Assembly (NCBI RefSeq): GCF_024206495.1
Contig: NZ_JAMBPQ010000002.1
Location: 372,001 to 436,000 of the forward strand
Direction of reading: 5' to 3'
Origin: Paraburkholderia sp. CNPSo 3272
GTDB lineage: Bacteria > Pseudomonadota > Gammaproteobacteria > Burkholderiales > Burkholderiaceae
DNA length: 64,000 bases
Shown here: piece by piece, positions 45,901 through 53,300 of the stretch
Numbering within the stretch: the first letter of the stretch is position 1
How the letters are laid out: the number at the start of each line of letters is the position of its first letter
Translations under genes and position numbers: made by a program
Notes under the pieces: generated by a model
The model's database searches: none
Seen by the model: the letters and a program-made list of their open reading frames with translations, nothing else
What the model was told of the DNA's origin: nothing

Positions 45901-46525
45901 CAGCGCCGACAAGAGTGCGGAGAAAACACTCGCGCGCGCCGTCGCGACCACGTTCTACCGGCTGCTTGCCGTGAAGGACGAATACGAAGTCGCGCGCCTG
46001 CACGCCGACCCGGCGTTGCGCGCCGCGCTCGAGGCGCAGTTCGAGGGCACGGCGGGCAGCGACTTCACCGTGAAGTTCAACCTCGCGCCGCCGCTCATCG
46101 CGCGTGAAAAGAATGGCCAGCCTCCGCGCAAGATGCAGTTCGGCCAGTGGATGTGGAGTGCGTTTGGGCTGCTCAAGAAGGGCCGCAGCGTGCGCGGCAC
46201 GTGGCTCGATCCGTTCGGCAAGACGCTGGAGCGACGCATGGAGCGCGCCCTCTCCGGCGACTACGAGGCGACGCTGCGCGGTGCGTTCGCAAGCCTCACC
46301 GCCGAAAACGCCGACGACATTGCCAAGCTCGCGAATCTGCATCAACGTGTGCGCGGCTATGGGCACGTCAAGCTGGCGAACCTCGCGGCGGTCAAACGCA
46401 GCGAGCGCGAACTGGCGGCGCGCCTTGCCATCGACGTGAAGACGAGCGCGGCGGTACAGGAAGCCCTCGCTTCGTTCAAGGGCGCGGGCGCGCTGCGCGG
46501 CATTCCGGTGGTGGTGGCGAAGTAA
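42902..46525 (+). CDS. Indolepyruvate ferredoxin oxidoreductase, fused subunits
   Basis: This 1,207-residue enzyme oxidatively decarboxylates aryl pyruvates (indolepyruvate, phenylpyruvate) to acyl-CoA using TPP and Fe-S centres. Order: an N-terminal TPP pyrimidine-domain part, a TPP-binding region (CSGCPHNTSTKVPEGSIAQAGIGCHFMASWMERDTTGLIQMGGEGVDW), a 4Fe-4S motif with C650, C653, C656 and C662 (CEGCGDCGVQSNC), then a gamma-like domain (ILVTGVGGTGVVTVGALISMAAHLEGKSASVLDFMGFAQKGGSV). The alpha and beta subunits of archaeal Ior are one chain here, as is usual in betaproteobacteria. It supports aromatic amino-acid catabolism. It is monocistronic with a terminator. Confidence 0.95.
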   Translation: MTARPPFGDTSSPLDTPPLADYKLTDNLTATRGRIFLTGTQALIRLALMQRALDRAHGLNTAGFISGYRGSPLGMVDQQAWKAKKLLEAADVRFLPAINEELGGTAVLGTQRVEADPERTVEGVFAMWYGKGPGVDRAGDALKHGNAYGSSPHGGVLVVAGDDHGCVSSSMPHQSDFAMMAWHMPVVNPSNIADMLEFGLYGWALSRYSGAWVGYKAISETVESGSTVDLDAIKTDWQAPEGLTPPPGGLHNRWPDLPSLAIEQRLAAKLDAVRHFARMNSIDKWIAPSPHANVGIVTCGKAHLDLMETLRRLDLTVDDLDRAGVRIYKVGLSFPLEMSRIDAFVAGLTDVLVIEEKGPVIEQQIKDYLYNRKEGARPTVIGKHAEDGTLLLSELGELRPSRILPVFAAWLAKHRPALDRRERVVDLVAPQILSNAADAVRRTPYFCSGCPHNTSTKVPEGSIAQAGIGCHFMASWMERDTTGLIQMGGEGVDWAAHSMFTKMPHVFQNLGDGTYFHSGILAIRQAVAAKTNITYKILYNDAVAMTGGQPVDGSISVPQIARQVEAEGVSRFVVVSDEPEKYDGHHGLFPKGTTFHHRSELDTVQRELRETPGVTVLIYDQTCAAEKRRRRKKGEFPDPDKRLFINEEVCEGCGDCGVQSNCLSVEPVETELGRKRRIDQSSCNKDYSCVNGFCPSFVTIEGGKLKKAAGAAFDPQALTARVNALPMPATHLENAPYDILVTGVGGTGVVTVGALISMAAHLEGKSASVLDFMGFAQKGGSVLSFVRFAATDALLNQVRIDTQQADLLLACDMVVGASADALQTVRHDRTRIVVNTHEIPNASFVQNPEANLHADALLAKMRHAATGGAQPAQDPLAACDAQALAQRYLGDTIGANIVMLGFAWQLGLVPVSLAALTRAIELNNVAVKANLFAFSIGRMAAADPAALEALDTQRTAAAKATARKLTQTLDELIADREARLLAYGGASYVKRYRALVDAARSADKSAEKTLARAVATTFYRLLAVKDEYEVARLHADPALRAALEAQFEGTAGSDFTVKFNLAPPLIAREKNGQPPRKMQFGQWMWSAFGLLKKGRSVRGTWLDPFGKTLERRMERALSGDYEATLRGAFASLTAENADDIAKLANLHQRVRGYGHVKLANLAAVKRSERELAARLAIDVKTSAAVQEALASFKGAGALRGIPVVVAK

Positions 46526-46544
46526 CGTGACGCGAAGCAGGAAG

Positions 46545-46580
46545 GCGCGCGCCGTTCATCTGAATGGCGCGCGCTTTTTT
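46545..46580 (+). terminator. Terminator after indolepyruvate oxidoreductase
   Basis: GCGCGCGCC / GGCGCGCGC arms extended by a further imperfect pairing (GTTCA/TGAAT) are followed by six Ts. It also lies just past the convergent cutC stop. Confidence 0.9.
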
Positions 46581-46585
46581 ATGGG

Positions 46586-47287
46586 TCAGGCGTCGAGCAG
46601 GTTCCGCGCGAGCCGCACCCTGTTCTCGTCGACGGGAGCGAGCCCCTTGCCGTCAACGCGCACGCCCGAGCCGAAGTGAACCGCGCACACCTGCGTCGCG
46701 CTCACGAATTGCGCGACGCGCTCGAGCGTCAGTCCCGCGCCCGCCAGCACCGTGCAATGCGTGCGCGCCGCGCGCTGCACGAGCTTTGCGATCTGCCTCT
46801 GCGCGTCGAGCACCGAAGGCTTGCCGCCCGAGGTGAGGACGTTCGTCACGGCGTCGAAACCAAGCAGCACGTCGAGCGCTTCGTGCAGATCGCGTACTTC
46901 GTCGAACGCGCGATGAAACGTGAGCGGCATGCCGTCGGCGGCGTCGATCGCGCGCTGCAGTCCTTCGCGATCCACTTCATGCGAAGCCGTGAGCATGCCG
47001 ATCACGACCGCATGCGCGCCTGCCCGCTTTGCCGCACGCACGTCGCGCAGCATCACCGCGTAATCGCTCGCATCGTAAATAAACGAGCGGCTGTGCGGCC
47101 GCACGATCACGTTCACGGGAATCGCCACCGCCGTGACTACGGCTTCGATCATACCGATGCTCGGCGTAAGGCCGCCCTCGCCCATTGCGGTGACGAGTTC
47201 TAGACGATCCGCGCCGCCGCGCTCCGCGGCTTGCGCATCGGCGACCGTGGTCGCGATGACTTCCAGCAGGACCCGTTCATGTTGCAT
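46586..47287 (-). CDS. cutC: CutC family protein
   Basis: This 233-residue TIM-barrel protein shows CutC hallmarks: LLEVIATTVADAQAAERGGADRLELVTAMGEGGLTPSIGMIEAV, VIVRPHSRSFIYDASDY, PLTFHRAFDEVRD, and VLTSGGKPSVLDA, ending in HFGSGVRVDG. CutC was named for copper tolerance, but direct copper handling is disputed. The protein is slightly shorter than E. coli CutC. It faces the indolepyruvate oxidoreductase terminator. The bufferin operon at 55-57 kb is another copper-linked system in the window, but there is no physical link between them. Confidence 0.92.
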   Translation of the reverse strand: MQHERVLLEVIATTVADAQAAERGGADRLELVTAMGEGGLTPSIGMIEAVVTAVAIPVNVIVRPHSRSFIYDASDYAVMLRDVRAAKRAGAHAVVIGMLTASHEVDREGLQRAIDAADGMPLTFHRAFDEVRDLHEALDVLLGFDAVTNVLTSGGKPSVLDAQRQIAKLVQRAARTHCTVLAGAGLTLERVAQFVSATQVCAVHFGSGVRVDGKGLAPVDENRVRLARNLLDA

Positions 47288-47335
47288 GTTGGCGCGCCAT
47301 GTCGTGAGGAACGCGACATGATCGCAGATGCACGC

Positions 47336-48601
47336 CTACTCGAACCAGTCGATGTCGCCGCACAGCACGCACAGGCGCTCGCCCACCGGGACCGCCATCG
47401 AAAGCGTCAGGCACGGCAGCGCCTCGTTAATCGACAGATACGGCCCGGTCACGTGCACCCGCCCCGGCGTGACGAGCGCCGTGCGGAAGTACGGCCTGCG
47501 CAGCCAGCTCGCGCCTTGTGCGTCCTCCAGCGGCAAGAAGCGCGCATCGCGCTCCGCGCGATCGACGCGCAGCACCACGTTGCGGCCCGCCTGCCTGCCG
47601 TTCGAATCGAGCAGATAGCAGCGCGCCGCATGATCGAGCGCGAGGAAGTTCCAGCACACCTCCTCCATCGATTCGCCGGCCGCAAGCCGTTCGGCCGCGC
47701 GCTCGAACGCACGCAGATAGGGCACGAGGCGATTCGTCTCGCCGCGCTCGCGCGTTTCGGTCTGCTGACGAAAACGCTCGGTCGCCTCGGCGATCACGCT
47801 CTGCGCCTGGGCCGCGTCGGCGAGTCCGGGCGCGGGCCGCGCGAAGAAGAAGCCCTGCACGAAGTCCGCGTTGCACGCGAGCGCGAGCTGCGCCTCGTGT
47901 TCCGTCTCCACGCCTTCGATCAGCACGAGCTTGCCCGCGTCGTGCAACAGCGCCACGAGCGCGGGCAGCGTCGCGGCCATGTCGGCGCGATGCTGCGCAT
48001 GCATGAGCATGATGCGGTCGAGCTTCACGATGTCGGGATTGAGCTGCCACACGCGGCCGATATCGACGTTGCCCGCCCCGAAGTCGTCGAGCGCCACGAG
48101 AAAGCCGCGCTCGCGAAACGTCGCCACGGCCTGCGCGAGGGCGTCGAGATCGGTCGCCTCGTCCTCCAGCACCTCGAGCACGACGCGCCGCGGCGCGATG
48201 TTCAGCCGCCGCAGGTTCGCGAGCAGCGCCGCCGAGTGATAAGCCTCGATCAGCGTGCCCGGATGCACGTTGAGAAAGAGCCACTCGCGCTCCGCGCCGA
48301 GCAGCGCGAAGTTCTCCAGATGCAGCCCCTGGGCGAGCCGGTCCACCAGCAGCGCTTCGCCCACGCGCGCGGCGTCGCCGAATACGTCGAGCGGCGAAAC
48401 CGGGCGGTCGAGCGGATCATGCGCGCGCAGCAGCCCTTCGTAGCCCACCGCACGCATGTGCGAGAGGCTGAACACCGGCTGGAACACGCTCGTGAGCGTA
48501 AGGTCGCCGTGGTGTGCGCTGTAGCGCTGTAGCCCCGAAGTGACGCTGAGATCGAAGCCGTGAGGGGTCACGGCTGTTTTGTCCTGTTGCTCTGTGATCA
48601 T
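47336..48601 (-). CDS. EAL-domain c-di-GMP phosphodiesterase with C-terminal sensory region
   Basis: This 421-residue protein starts with an EAL domain: VFQPVFSLSHMRAVGYEGLLRAHDP (EGL motif at 55-57), LFLNVHPGTL, VVLEVLED, LVALDDFGAGNVDIGRVWQLNPDIVKLDR and LIEGVETEHEAQLALACNADFVQGFFFARP. The catalytic acids and Lys are present, so phosphodiesterase activity is likely. The last 130 residues form a separate domain (LALDHAARCYLLDSNGRQAGRNVVL ... YFRTALVTPGRVHVTGPYLSINEALPCLTLSMAVP) resembling a Cache/PAS-type sensor without membrane helices. ATG 48601 follows AGAGGATGGC. No neighbour explains its signal. Confidence 0.9.
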   Translation of the reverse strand: MITEQQDKTAVTPHGFDLSVTSGLQRYSAHHGDLTLTSVFQPVFSLSHMRAVGYEGLLRAHDPLDRPVSPLDVFGDAARVGEALLVDRLAQGLHLENFALLGAEREWLFLNVHPGTLIEAYHSAALLANLRRLNIAPRRVVLEVLEDEATDLDALAQAVATFRERGFLVALDDFGAGNVDIGRVWQLNPDIVKLDRIMLMHAQHRADMAATLPALVALLHDAGKLVLIEGVETEHEAQLALACNADFVQGFFFARPAPGLADAAQAQSVIAEATERFRQQTETRERGETNRLVPYLRAFERAAERLAAGESMEEVCWNFLALDHAARCYLLDSNGRQAGRNVVLRVDRAERDARFLPLEDAQGASWLRRPYFRTALVTPGRVHVTGPYLSINEALPCLTLSMAVPVGERLCVLCGDIDWFE

Positions 48602-49128
48602 GCCATCCTCTAGCGCGTAGGAAGGACGCTGCAGTCCGCACAGCCTCTGCACGGTCCGCGCTTACCCTCCGTAGCCTGGTTTTCGTTGCGTCAGGAGAGG
48701 GATGAAGCAAGGTCCGTGCTCGCTCGCACTGCGATCTGGCACGCATCGGGAAACGCGTTCACGCCCGTCGCGTGCGCAGCGATTGGGCACGCCATGCACC
48801 GCGCGAGAGATCGCACGGCGCACCGATATCGTGCGCCTTTCCCCGCGCCTTTGCTTCGGTCGTGGCGCAGTCGTGGCGCACTTCGTGGCGCACACATGGA
48901 AGACAAATGGCCGCATCTTCGGCAAATTCCGGTTCATCACGTATTCGCCCTGCGCGCTTCGCGGCGGCTTACAGACGCGTCAGGCTACACTGTCCCTCGA
49001 CCGGCGCGCCCCTTTCTAATGCGCGCCAGAACGCAGTGCCGCACCGCGTGTGAAAAGAGGCTCCGCCCCTCTTCGACGCTTCCCCGCCTGGTCCCGTTCG
49101 GCCACGTTTCGCCCCGCTACGTTTTTCG
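48602..49128. other. Intergenic region between EAL gene and Na+/H+ antiporter
   Basis: This 527-bp divergent spacer holds no supported gene. It contains three direct repeats of a 10-mer at 48860-48892 (annotated separately) and a short hairpin (GGCGCAC / GTGCGCC, 48817-48837). Confidence 0.5.
48860..48892. promoter_or_regulatory. Three helically phased direct repeats, operator candidate
   Basis: TCGTGGCGCA occurs at 48860-48869, 48871-48880 and 48883-48892, i.e. with 11- and 12-bp periods, so all copies face roughly one side of the helix. It lies 237 bp before the antiporter ATG and 259 bp before the EAL gene start. Confidence 0.5.
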
Positions 49129-50796
49129 ATGGACATTCTCTTCACCGTTCTCATTCTGCTGCTTGCTGTCGCCCTGTCCGGCATCATCGCGCGCACCGTG
49201 CCCCTCAAGCTGCCGTTGCCGCTCGTGCAGATCGGCATTGGCGCGCTGCTCACGTTTCCGCTCGTGAACCCGCACGTCACGTTCGATCCCGACATCTTCA
49301 TGGCGCTGTTCATTCCGCCGCTGCTGTTCGCGGACGGCTGGCGCATGCCCAAACGCGAGTTCTTCTTGCAGCGCCGCGCGATCCTCATGCTCGCGCTCGG
49401 GCTCGTGCTGCTGACGGTCGTCGCCGTGGGCTACTTCGTGCACTGGCTCGTGCCGCAGATCTCGTTGCCCGTGGCGTTCGCGCTCGCCGCCGTGCTCTCG
49501 CCCACCGACGCCGTCGCGCTCTCGGGCATCGCCGGCAAGGACCGCATTCCCGCGCAGCTCATGCACATTCTCGAAGGCGAAGCGCTGATGAACGACGCCT
49601 CGGGCCTCGTCGCGCTCAAGTTCGCCGTGGCGGCCGCGCTCACCGGCTACTTTTCGCTTCGCTCGGCGGCGCTCAGCTTCGTCGTGATCGCGGCGGGCGG
49701 TCTGGCGCTTGGGGCGGCGATCGGCTGGCTCTTCAGCTTCGTTTCGGCGCGTTTTCTCAACATGACGGAAGAAGGCGACCCCGCGCCCGGCGTCGTGCTC
49801 ACCTTGCTGATTCCGTTCGCGGCGTATCTGTTCGCCGAGCACCTCGAAGTGTCGGGCGTGCTCGCGGCCGTTTCCGCCGGTATGACGATGAATTTCACGA
49901 GCGTCGCGCACACAGGACCGGTGTCGGCACGCGTGCGCGCCACGAGCACCTGGTCGATGATCGAGTTCGTCTTTAACGGCATGGTGTTTACGCTGCTCGG
50001 CCTGCAGTTCCCTGGCATTCTCGGCAAGGCGCTGCTCGACGCGCACCACACGAGCAACGTGCAGATGCTGCGCCTCATCGGCTATATCGCCGCCGTGCTC
50101 GCGGCGCTCTACGCCATGCGCTTCGGCTGGGTGTGGCTGCTGCGCTGGGTGGCGAGCCGCGGCGCCGCGCGTCACGGCGTGGCCAACGCGGTGCCGGGCC
50201 TGCGCACCGTGGCGATCACCACGGTGGCGGGCGTGCGCGGCGCGGTGACGCTCGCGGGCGTGCTCTCGCTGCCCGTGGCGCTCGCCAACGGCAGCCCTCT
50301 GCCCGGGCGCGACAGCGCCATCTTCATCGCGACGGGGGTGATCCTCGCCTCGCTGCTGGTGGCGATCGTGGGTCTGCCGCTGTTGCTGCGCGGCGTGCGG
50401 CGCGGCGCGCAGGGACCGCATGCGGCCGAGGAGCGTGCGGCGCGCATCCAGGCGGCGCAGGCGGCCATCCGCGCCGTGGATGCGGTGCATGAAAAGGTGA
50501 GCGAGGATCTCGACGAATCGCAGGCCGCCTACGCCGCCGACACGACCGCGCGCGTGATGGACGCCTACCGCCGCCGCCTCGCCTCGCTCGACGCCGACCG
50601 CGACCGCAGCGCGAACGCGCGCCGCTCGGACGCGCTGGAAATGGAAATGCGCCTCGCCGGCATGCGCGCCGAACGCGCGACGCTGCTCAAGCTGCGCAAC
50701 CAGATGCAGATCAACGACGAGACGCTCGCGAAGCTGATGCGCGAAGTCGATCTTTCGGAAACGGCGATGACGACGCGCGGACGCAATCGCAACTGA
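49129..50796 (+). CDS. Na+/H+ antiporter of the CPA1 (NhaP) family
   Basis: This 555-residue membrane protein has about 12 helices in residues 1-420, then a charged cytoplasmic tail with coiled-coil character. Key CPA1 motifs are present: FADGWRMPKREFFLQRRAILMLALGLVLLT, LSPTDAVALSGIAG with the conserved Thr-Asp, and EGEALMNDASGLVALKFAVAAALTG with the Asn-Asp ion-binding pair. It exchanges cytoplasmic Na+ (or K+) for protons. The start ATG 49129 is preceded by a very weak ribosome-binding site. The tail (residues 425-555) is likely regulatory. Confidence 0.93.
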   Translation: MDILFTVLILLLAVALSGIIARTVPLKLPLPLVQIGIGALLTFPLVNPHVTFDPDIFMALFIPPLLFADGWRMPKREFFLQRRAILMLALGLVLLTVVAVGYFVHWLVPQISLPVAFALAAVLSPTDAVALSGIAGKDRIPAQLMHILEGEALMNDASGLVALKFAVAAALTGYFSLRSAALSFVVIAAGGLALGAAIGWLFSFVSARFLNMTEEGDPAPGVVLTLLIPFAAYLFAEHLEVSGVLAAVSAGMTMNFTSVAHTGPVSARVRATSTWSMIEFVFNGMVFTLLGLQFPGILGKALLDAHHTSNVQMLRLIGYIAAVLAALYAMRFGWVWLLRWVASRGAARHGVANAVPGLRTVAITTVAGVRGAVTLAGVLSLPVALANGSPLPGRDSAIFIATGVILASLLVAIVGLPLLLRGVRRGAQGPHAAEERAARIQAAQAAIRAVDAVHEKVSEDLDESQAAYAADTTARVMDAYRRRLASLDADRDRSANARRSDALEMEMRLAGMRAERATLLKLRNQMQINDETLAKLMREVDLSETAMTTRGRNRN

Positions 50797-50830
50797 GCAC
50801 TTAGGCGCAGTTGGGGGAAACGAGAGAGTG

Positions 50831-50859
50831 GAAAACGCGGCGCCGAGGACCGGCGCCGC
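50831..50859 (-). terminator. Terminator of uraA
   Basis: A 9-bp perfect stem (GCGGCGCCG / CGGCGCCGC) with a 5-base loop is followed on the minus strand by GTTTTCC. Confidence 0.7.
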
Positions 50860-50870
50860 ATGTCGCGGTG

Positions 50871-50894
50871 AGGCGGTAAGGCGGTAAGGCGGTG
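50871..50894. repeat. 8-bp tandem repeat, three copies
   Basis: AGGCGGTA, AGGCGGTA and AGGCGGTG lie head to tail immediately after the uraA stop codon, on the way to its terminator. Probably slippage-prone sequence without function. Confidence 0.6.
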
Positions 50895-50898
50895 AGCC

Positions 50899-52203
50899 TT
50901 AAACCGCCGCTTCCTGCGCCGGTTTGCGGCGCAGCAGCGCGTAGAGAATGATCGCGCCGAACGTGGCGGTGCCGATGCCCCCCAGCCCGAAGCCGCCGAG
51001 CTTGAGCGAGAAGTCGCCCGCGCCGAGAACGAGCGTGACCGCGGCGACGATGAGATTGCGGTTGTCCGAGAAGTCCACCTTGTTGACGACCCAGATCCGC
51101 GCGCCCGTCACGGCGATCAGACCGAACACGACGATCGAGACGCCGCCGAGCACCGGGCCCGGAATCGTCTGAATGACGGCGCCGAACTTCGGCGAGAAAC
51201 CGAGCACGAGCGCGATGAGCGCGGCGATCACGAACACGAGCGTCGAGTAGATCTTCGTCACGGCCATCACGCCGATGTTTTCCGCGTAGGTCGTGACACC
51301 CGTGCCGCCCGCGAAGCCCGAAACGATCGTGGCGAGGCCGTCGCCGATGAACGCGCGGCCCACATAGCGGTCGAGGTTGTAGCCCGTCATCGCGGAAACC
51401 GCCTTGATGTGGCCGAGGTTCTCCGCCACCAGAATCACGGCGATCGGCACGAGCAGCGCCATGGCGTGCGGGTCGAACACCGGCGCGGTGAACTTCGGCA
51501 TGCCGAACCAGGCGGCGTTCGCGACGATCGAGAAGTCGATCGGCTTGCCAAGGCCCATGCCGTTCGTGACGATCGCGTAGATCACATAGGCGATCAACAG
51601 GCCGACGAGAATCAGCAAACGCTGCAGCATGCCGCGCGTGAACACCGCCACGCCGCCCACGCAGAGCACGGTGACGATGGCCATCCACGAGTCGAAGATC
51701 GAGCCGCTCACGCCCTTCACCGCGATGGGCGCGAGATTCAGCCCGATCACGCAGACGATCGCGCCGGTCACCACCGGCGGCATGAGCGTTTCGATCCACT
51801 TGGTGCCGACGGCCGAAACTAGAAGGCCGATCAGCGTATAAGCCACGCCGCACGCGATGATGCCGCCGAGCGCGACCGGAATGTTGGGATTGGGTCCCTG
51901 GCCGCCATAGCCCGTCACGGCGATCACGAGACCGATGAACGCGAAGCTCGAACCGAGATAGCTCGGCACGCGCCCGCCCACCACCACGAAGAACAGCAGC
52001 GTGCCGACACCAGACATGAAAATGCACAGGTTCGGGTCGAAGCCCATGAGCAGCGGCGCGAGGACGGTCGAGCCGAACATGGCGACTACGTGCTGCACGC
52101 CCATGGCGAGCATCTGCGGCCAGGGCAGGCGCTCGTCGGGGGCCACGACGCTGCGGGCGTCACCCGTCTGCGCGCGCCAGCGCGGGAAATAGGAGTCGGA
52201 CAT
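50899..52203 (-). CDS. uraA: Uracil permease-type nucleobase:cation symporter (NCS2)
   Basis: This 434-residue inner-membrane transporter has about 14 helices. Its start PWPQMLAMGVQHVVAMFGSTVLAPLLMGFDPN is the conserved NCS2 opening, and GFAGGTGVTTYAENIGVMAVTKIYS and VAENLGHIKAVSAMTG carry the glutamates that bind the base and proton in UraA. It imports uracil (possibly other pyrimidines) with protons. AGAGGAACCC precedes the ATG at 52203. It is monocistronic. Upstream on the opposite strand lies the sRNA candidate described at 52424-52546. Confidence 0.92.
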   Translation of the reverse strand: MSDSYFPRWRAQTGDARSVVAPDERLPWPQMLAMGVQHVVAMFGSTVLAPLLMGFDPNLCIFMSGVGTLLFFVVVGGRVPSYLGSSFAFIGLVIAVTGYGGQGPNPNIPVALGGIIACGVAYTLIGLLVSAVGTKWIETLMPPVVTGAIVCVIGLNLAPIAVKGVSGSIFDSWMAIVTVLCVGGVAVFTRGMLQRLLILVGLLIAYVIYAIVTNGMGLGKPIDFSIVANAAWFGMPKFTAPVFDPHAMALLVPIAVILVAENLGHIKAVSAMTGYNLDRYVGRAFIGDGLATIVSGFAGGTGVTTYAENIGVMAVTKIYSTLVFVIAALIALVLGFSPKFGAVIQTIPGPVLGGVSIVVFGLIAVTGARIWVVNKVDFSDNRNLIVAAVTLVLGAGDFSLKLGGFGLGGIGTATFGAIILYALLRRKPAQEAAV

Positions 52204-52423
52204 GGGTTCCTCTTGTCGGCGTGATTTGCGGTTCTGGTTGTGGTTTTGATTGTTGGCGCGCACGCATCGATGCAACGGCCGCCCTTGATGCAGGTCAGGC
52301 GGGAGTGTACGGAGCCGCAATCGGCGTGGCAAGCCGGATGTCGGGCGTCCGAAACAATTGCGGCAGCCGTCGACGTGAGTTATGAAGTCGACACCGAATG
52401 GAGTTTCAGACTTCTCCTATATT

Positions 52424-52546
52424 GAGGGCGGGGTGCCGGATCTAGACTGTCCTTGCTGCGTGACCACACGAGTGTTCATGCAGAGTTGGCAAGTAGTAAC
52501 TCTCCGACTTCCCCGCTCCTGCTCCCCGCTGGAGCGGTTTTTTTTT
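52424..52546 (+). ncRNA. Small regulatory RNA candidate
   Basis: A possible -10 TATATT (52418-52423) is followed by roughly 115 nt containing a hairpin (AGAGTT at 52482-52487 with AACTCT at 52498-52503) and a Rho-independent terminator with nine Ts. There is no protein gene on this strand for it to terminate. The -35 box is poor, so the 5' end is approximate; identity with any known sRNA is not claimed. Confidence 0.45.
52513..52546 (+). terminator. Orphan Rho-independent terminator
   Basis: CCGCTCC (52513-52519) pairs with GGAGCGG (52531-52537) and is followed by a run of nine Ts. It has the classic form of an sRNA 3' end. Confidence 0.85.
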
Positions 52547-52574
52547 GCCCGCGCAATTCGAGCCCTTCGCCCGT

Positions 52575-53210
52575 TCAGGCGAAGGCGGCTTCCGCCAGTT
52601 CCCGCGCATAGTCGCGCACGTCTTCCGGCCAGGGCGCGTTCGCCGCTTCGAAGCGGCTACGCTCGCCCGCATAAAGCGCGCGCAACGCATCCTCGTAATC
52701 CGGCAGATTGCCGGCCAGCGCAGTCATGAAGCGATGCGCGGCTTCCTGGGCCGCGCGCACACGTTCGCGTGCCTCGCTCGCGTGGCGCGCGGCGTCCACG
52801 AGCCGGCGCAGCACCACCGAGGCGCCGCCAGGCTGCGCGCCGAGCCAGTCCCAGTGGCGCGGCAACAACGTCACCTCGCGCGCTATCACGCCAAGCTTCG
52901 GGCGGCCGCGGCCGCGCGGGGCGTCTTCCGGTGCGGCTTCGTCGGCGACGTTGGGCGCGGCTGCGTCCTGCTCGTTGCCCACCTGCGCCGCGATGCGCGC
53001 CACGATGTCCTTTTCCGTGCCTCGCAGATCGAATTCGACCGGGCGGGCGTCGCGGTCGTCGAAGACCAGCACCGTCGCTCCGTTCTCGTTCCCGCTTTCG
53101 TTCGCGTCACGCTCGAGTTCCGCCTTGACCGCCAGCGCCACCTGAAGCGGCGCGCCGCGCGCGATCAGGCGCGTGCCCGCAAAAGCCGTACAGCCATTCG
53201 CCACCACCAT
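52575..53210 (-). CDS. DUF2239 family protein
   Basis: This 211-residue cytoplasmic protein begins MVVANGCTAFAGTRLIARGAPLQVALAVKAELE, then VLVFDDRDARPVEFDLRGTEKDIVARI, and later GRGRPKLGVIAREVTLLPRHWDWLGAQPGGASVVLRRLVDAAR, the conserved block of DUF2239. The GRGRPK segment resembles an AT-hook, so DNA contact is conceivable; function is not established. ATG 53210 follows CGGAGAACACC. It is preceded by a strong promoter with direct-repeat operators, so the gene is regulated, possibly by a repressor or by itself. Confidence 0.88.
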   Translation of the reverse strand: MVVANGCTAFAGTRLIARGAPLQVALAVKAELERDANESGNENGATVLVFDDRDARPVEFDLRGTEKDIVARIAAQVGNEQDAAAPNVADEAAPEDAPRGRGRPKLGVIAREVTLLPRHWDWLGAQPGGASVVLRRLVDAARHASEARERVRAAQEAAHRFMTALAGNLPDYEDALRALYAGERSRFEAANAPWPEDVRDYARELAEAAFA

Positions 53211-53243
53211 GGTGTTCTCCGTCTTGATATCCAATGATTGGCG

Positions 53244-53288
53244 AATATTATCCGGGTAAATTATATTGTGCAATATCATCCGGGTAAA
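53244..53288. promoter_or_regulatory. Direct-repeat operator pair around DUF2239 promoter
   Basis: The 17-mers AATATTATCCGGGTAAA (53244-53260) and AATATCATCCGGGTAAA (53272-53288) differ at one base and are spaced 28 bp apart. On the minus strand one covers the -35 box and the other follows the -10 box, over the start point, a layout typical of repression. Confidence 0.6.
53260..53288 (-). promoter_or_regulatory. Sigma-70 promoter of DUF2239 gene
   Basis: On the minus strand -35 TTTACC (53288-53283), 17 bp and a perfect -10 TATAAT (53265-53260) predict a start near 53253, 43 nt before the ATG. Confidence 0.65.
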
Positions 53289-53300
53289 ATTGGATGGTGG

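Larger units (their letters stand above)
52204..52574. other. Intergenic region between uraA and DUF2239 gene
   Basis: This 371-bp region holds the start side of uraA and the 3' side of the DUF2239 gene. No protein gene is supported. It carries a + strand terminator with no protein-coding gene upstream, explained by a small-RNA candidate. Confidence 0.5.

Noticed and set aside
48662..49019. Several open frames of 60-105 codons in the gap before the antiporter
   Set aside because: They lack ribosome-binding sites, overlap each other on both strands and show no domain or signal peptide; high GC makes such chance frames common.
50871..50894. Three 8-bp tandem repeats as a possible CRISPR or iteron array
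   Set aside because: Too short, with no spacers and only one copy differing at the end; simple slippage explains it.
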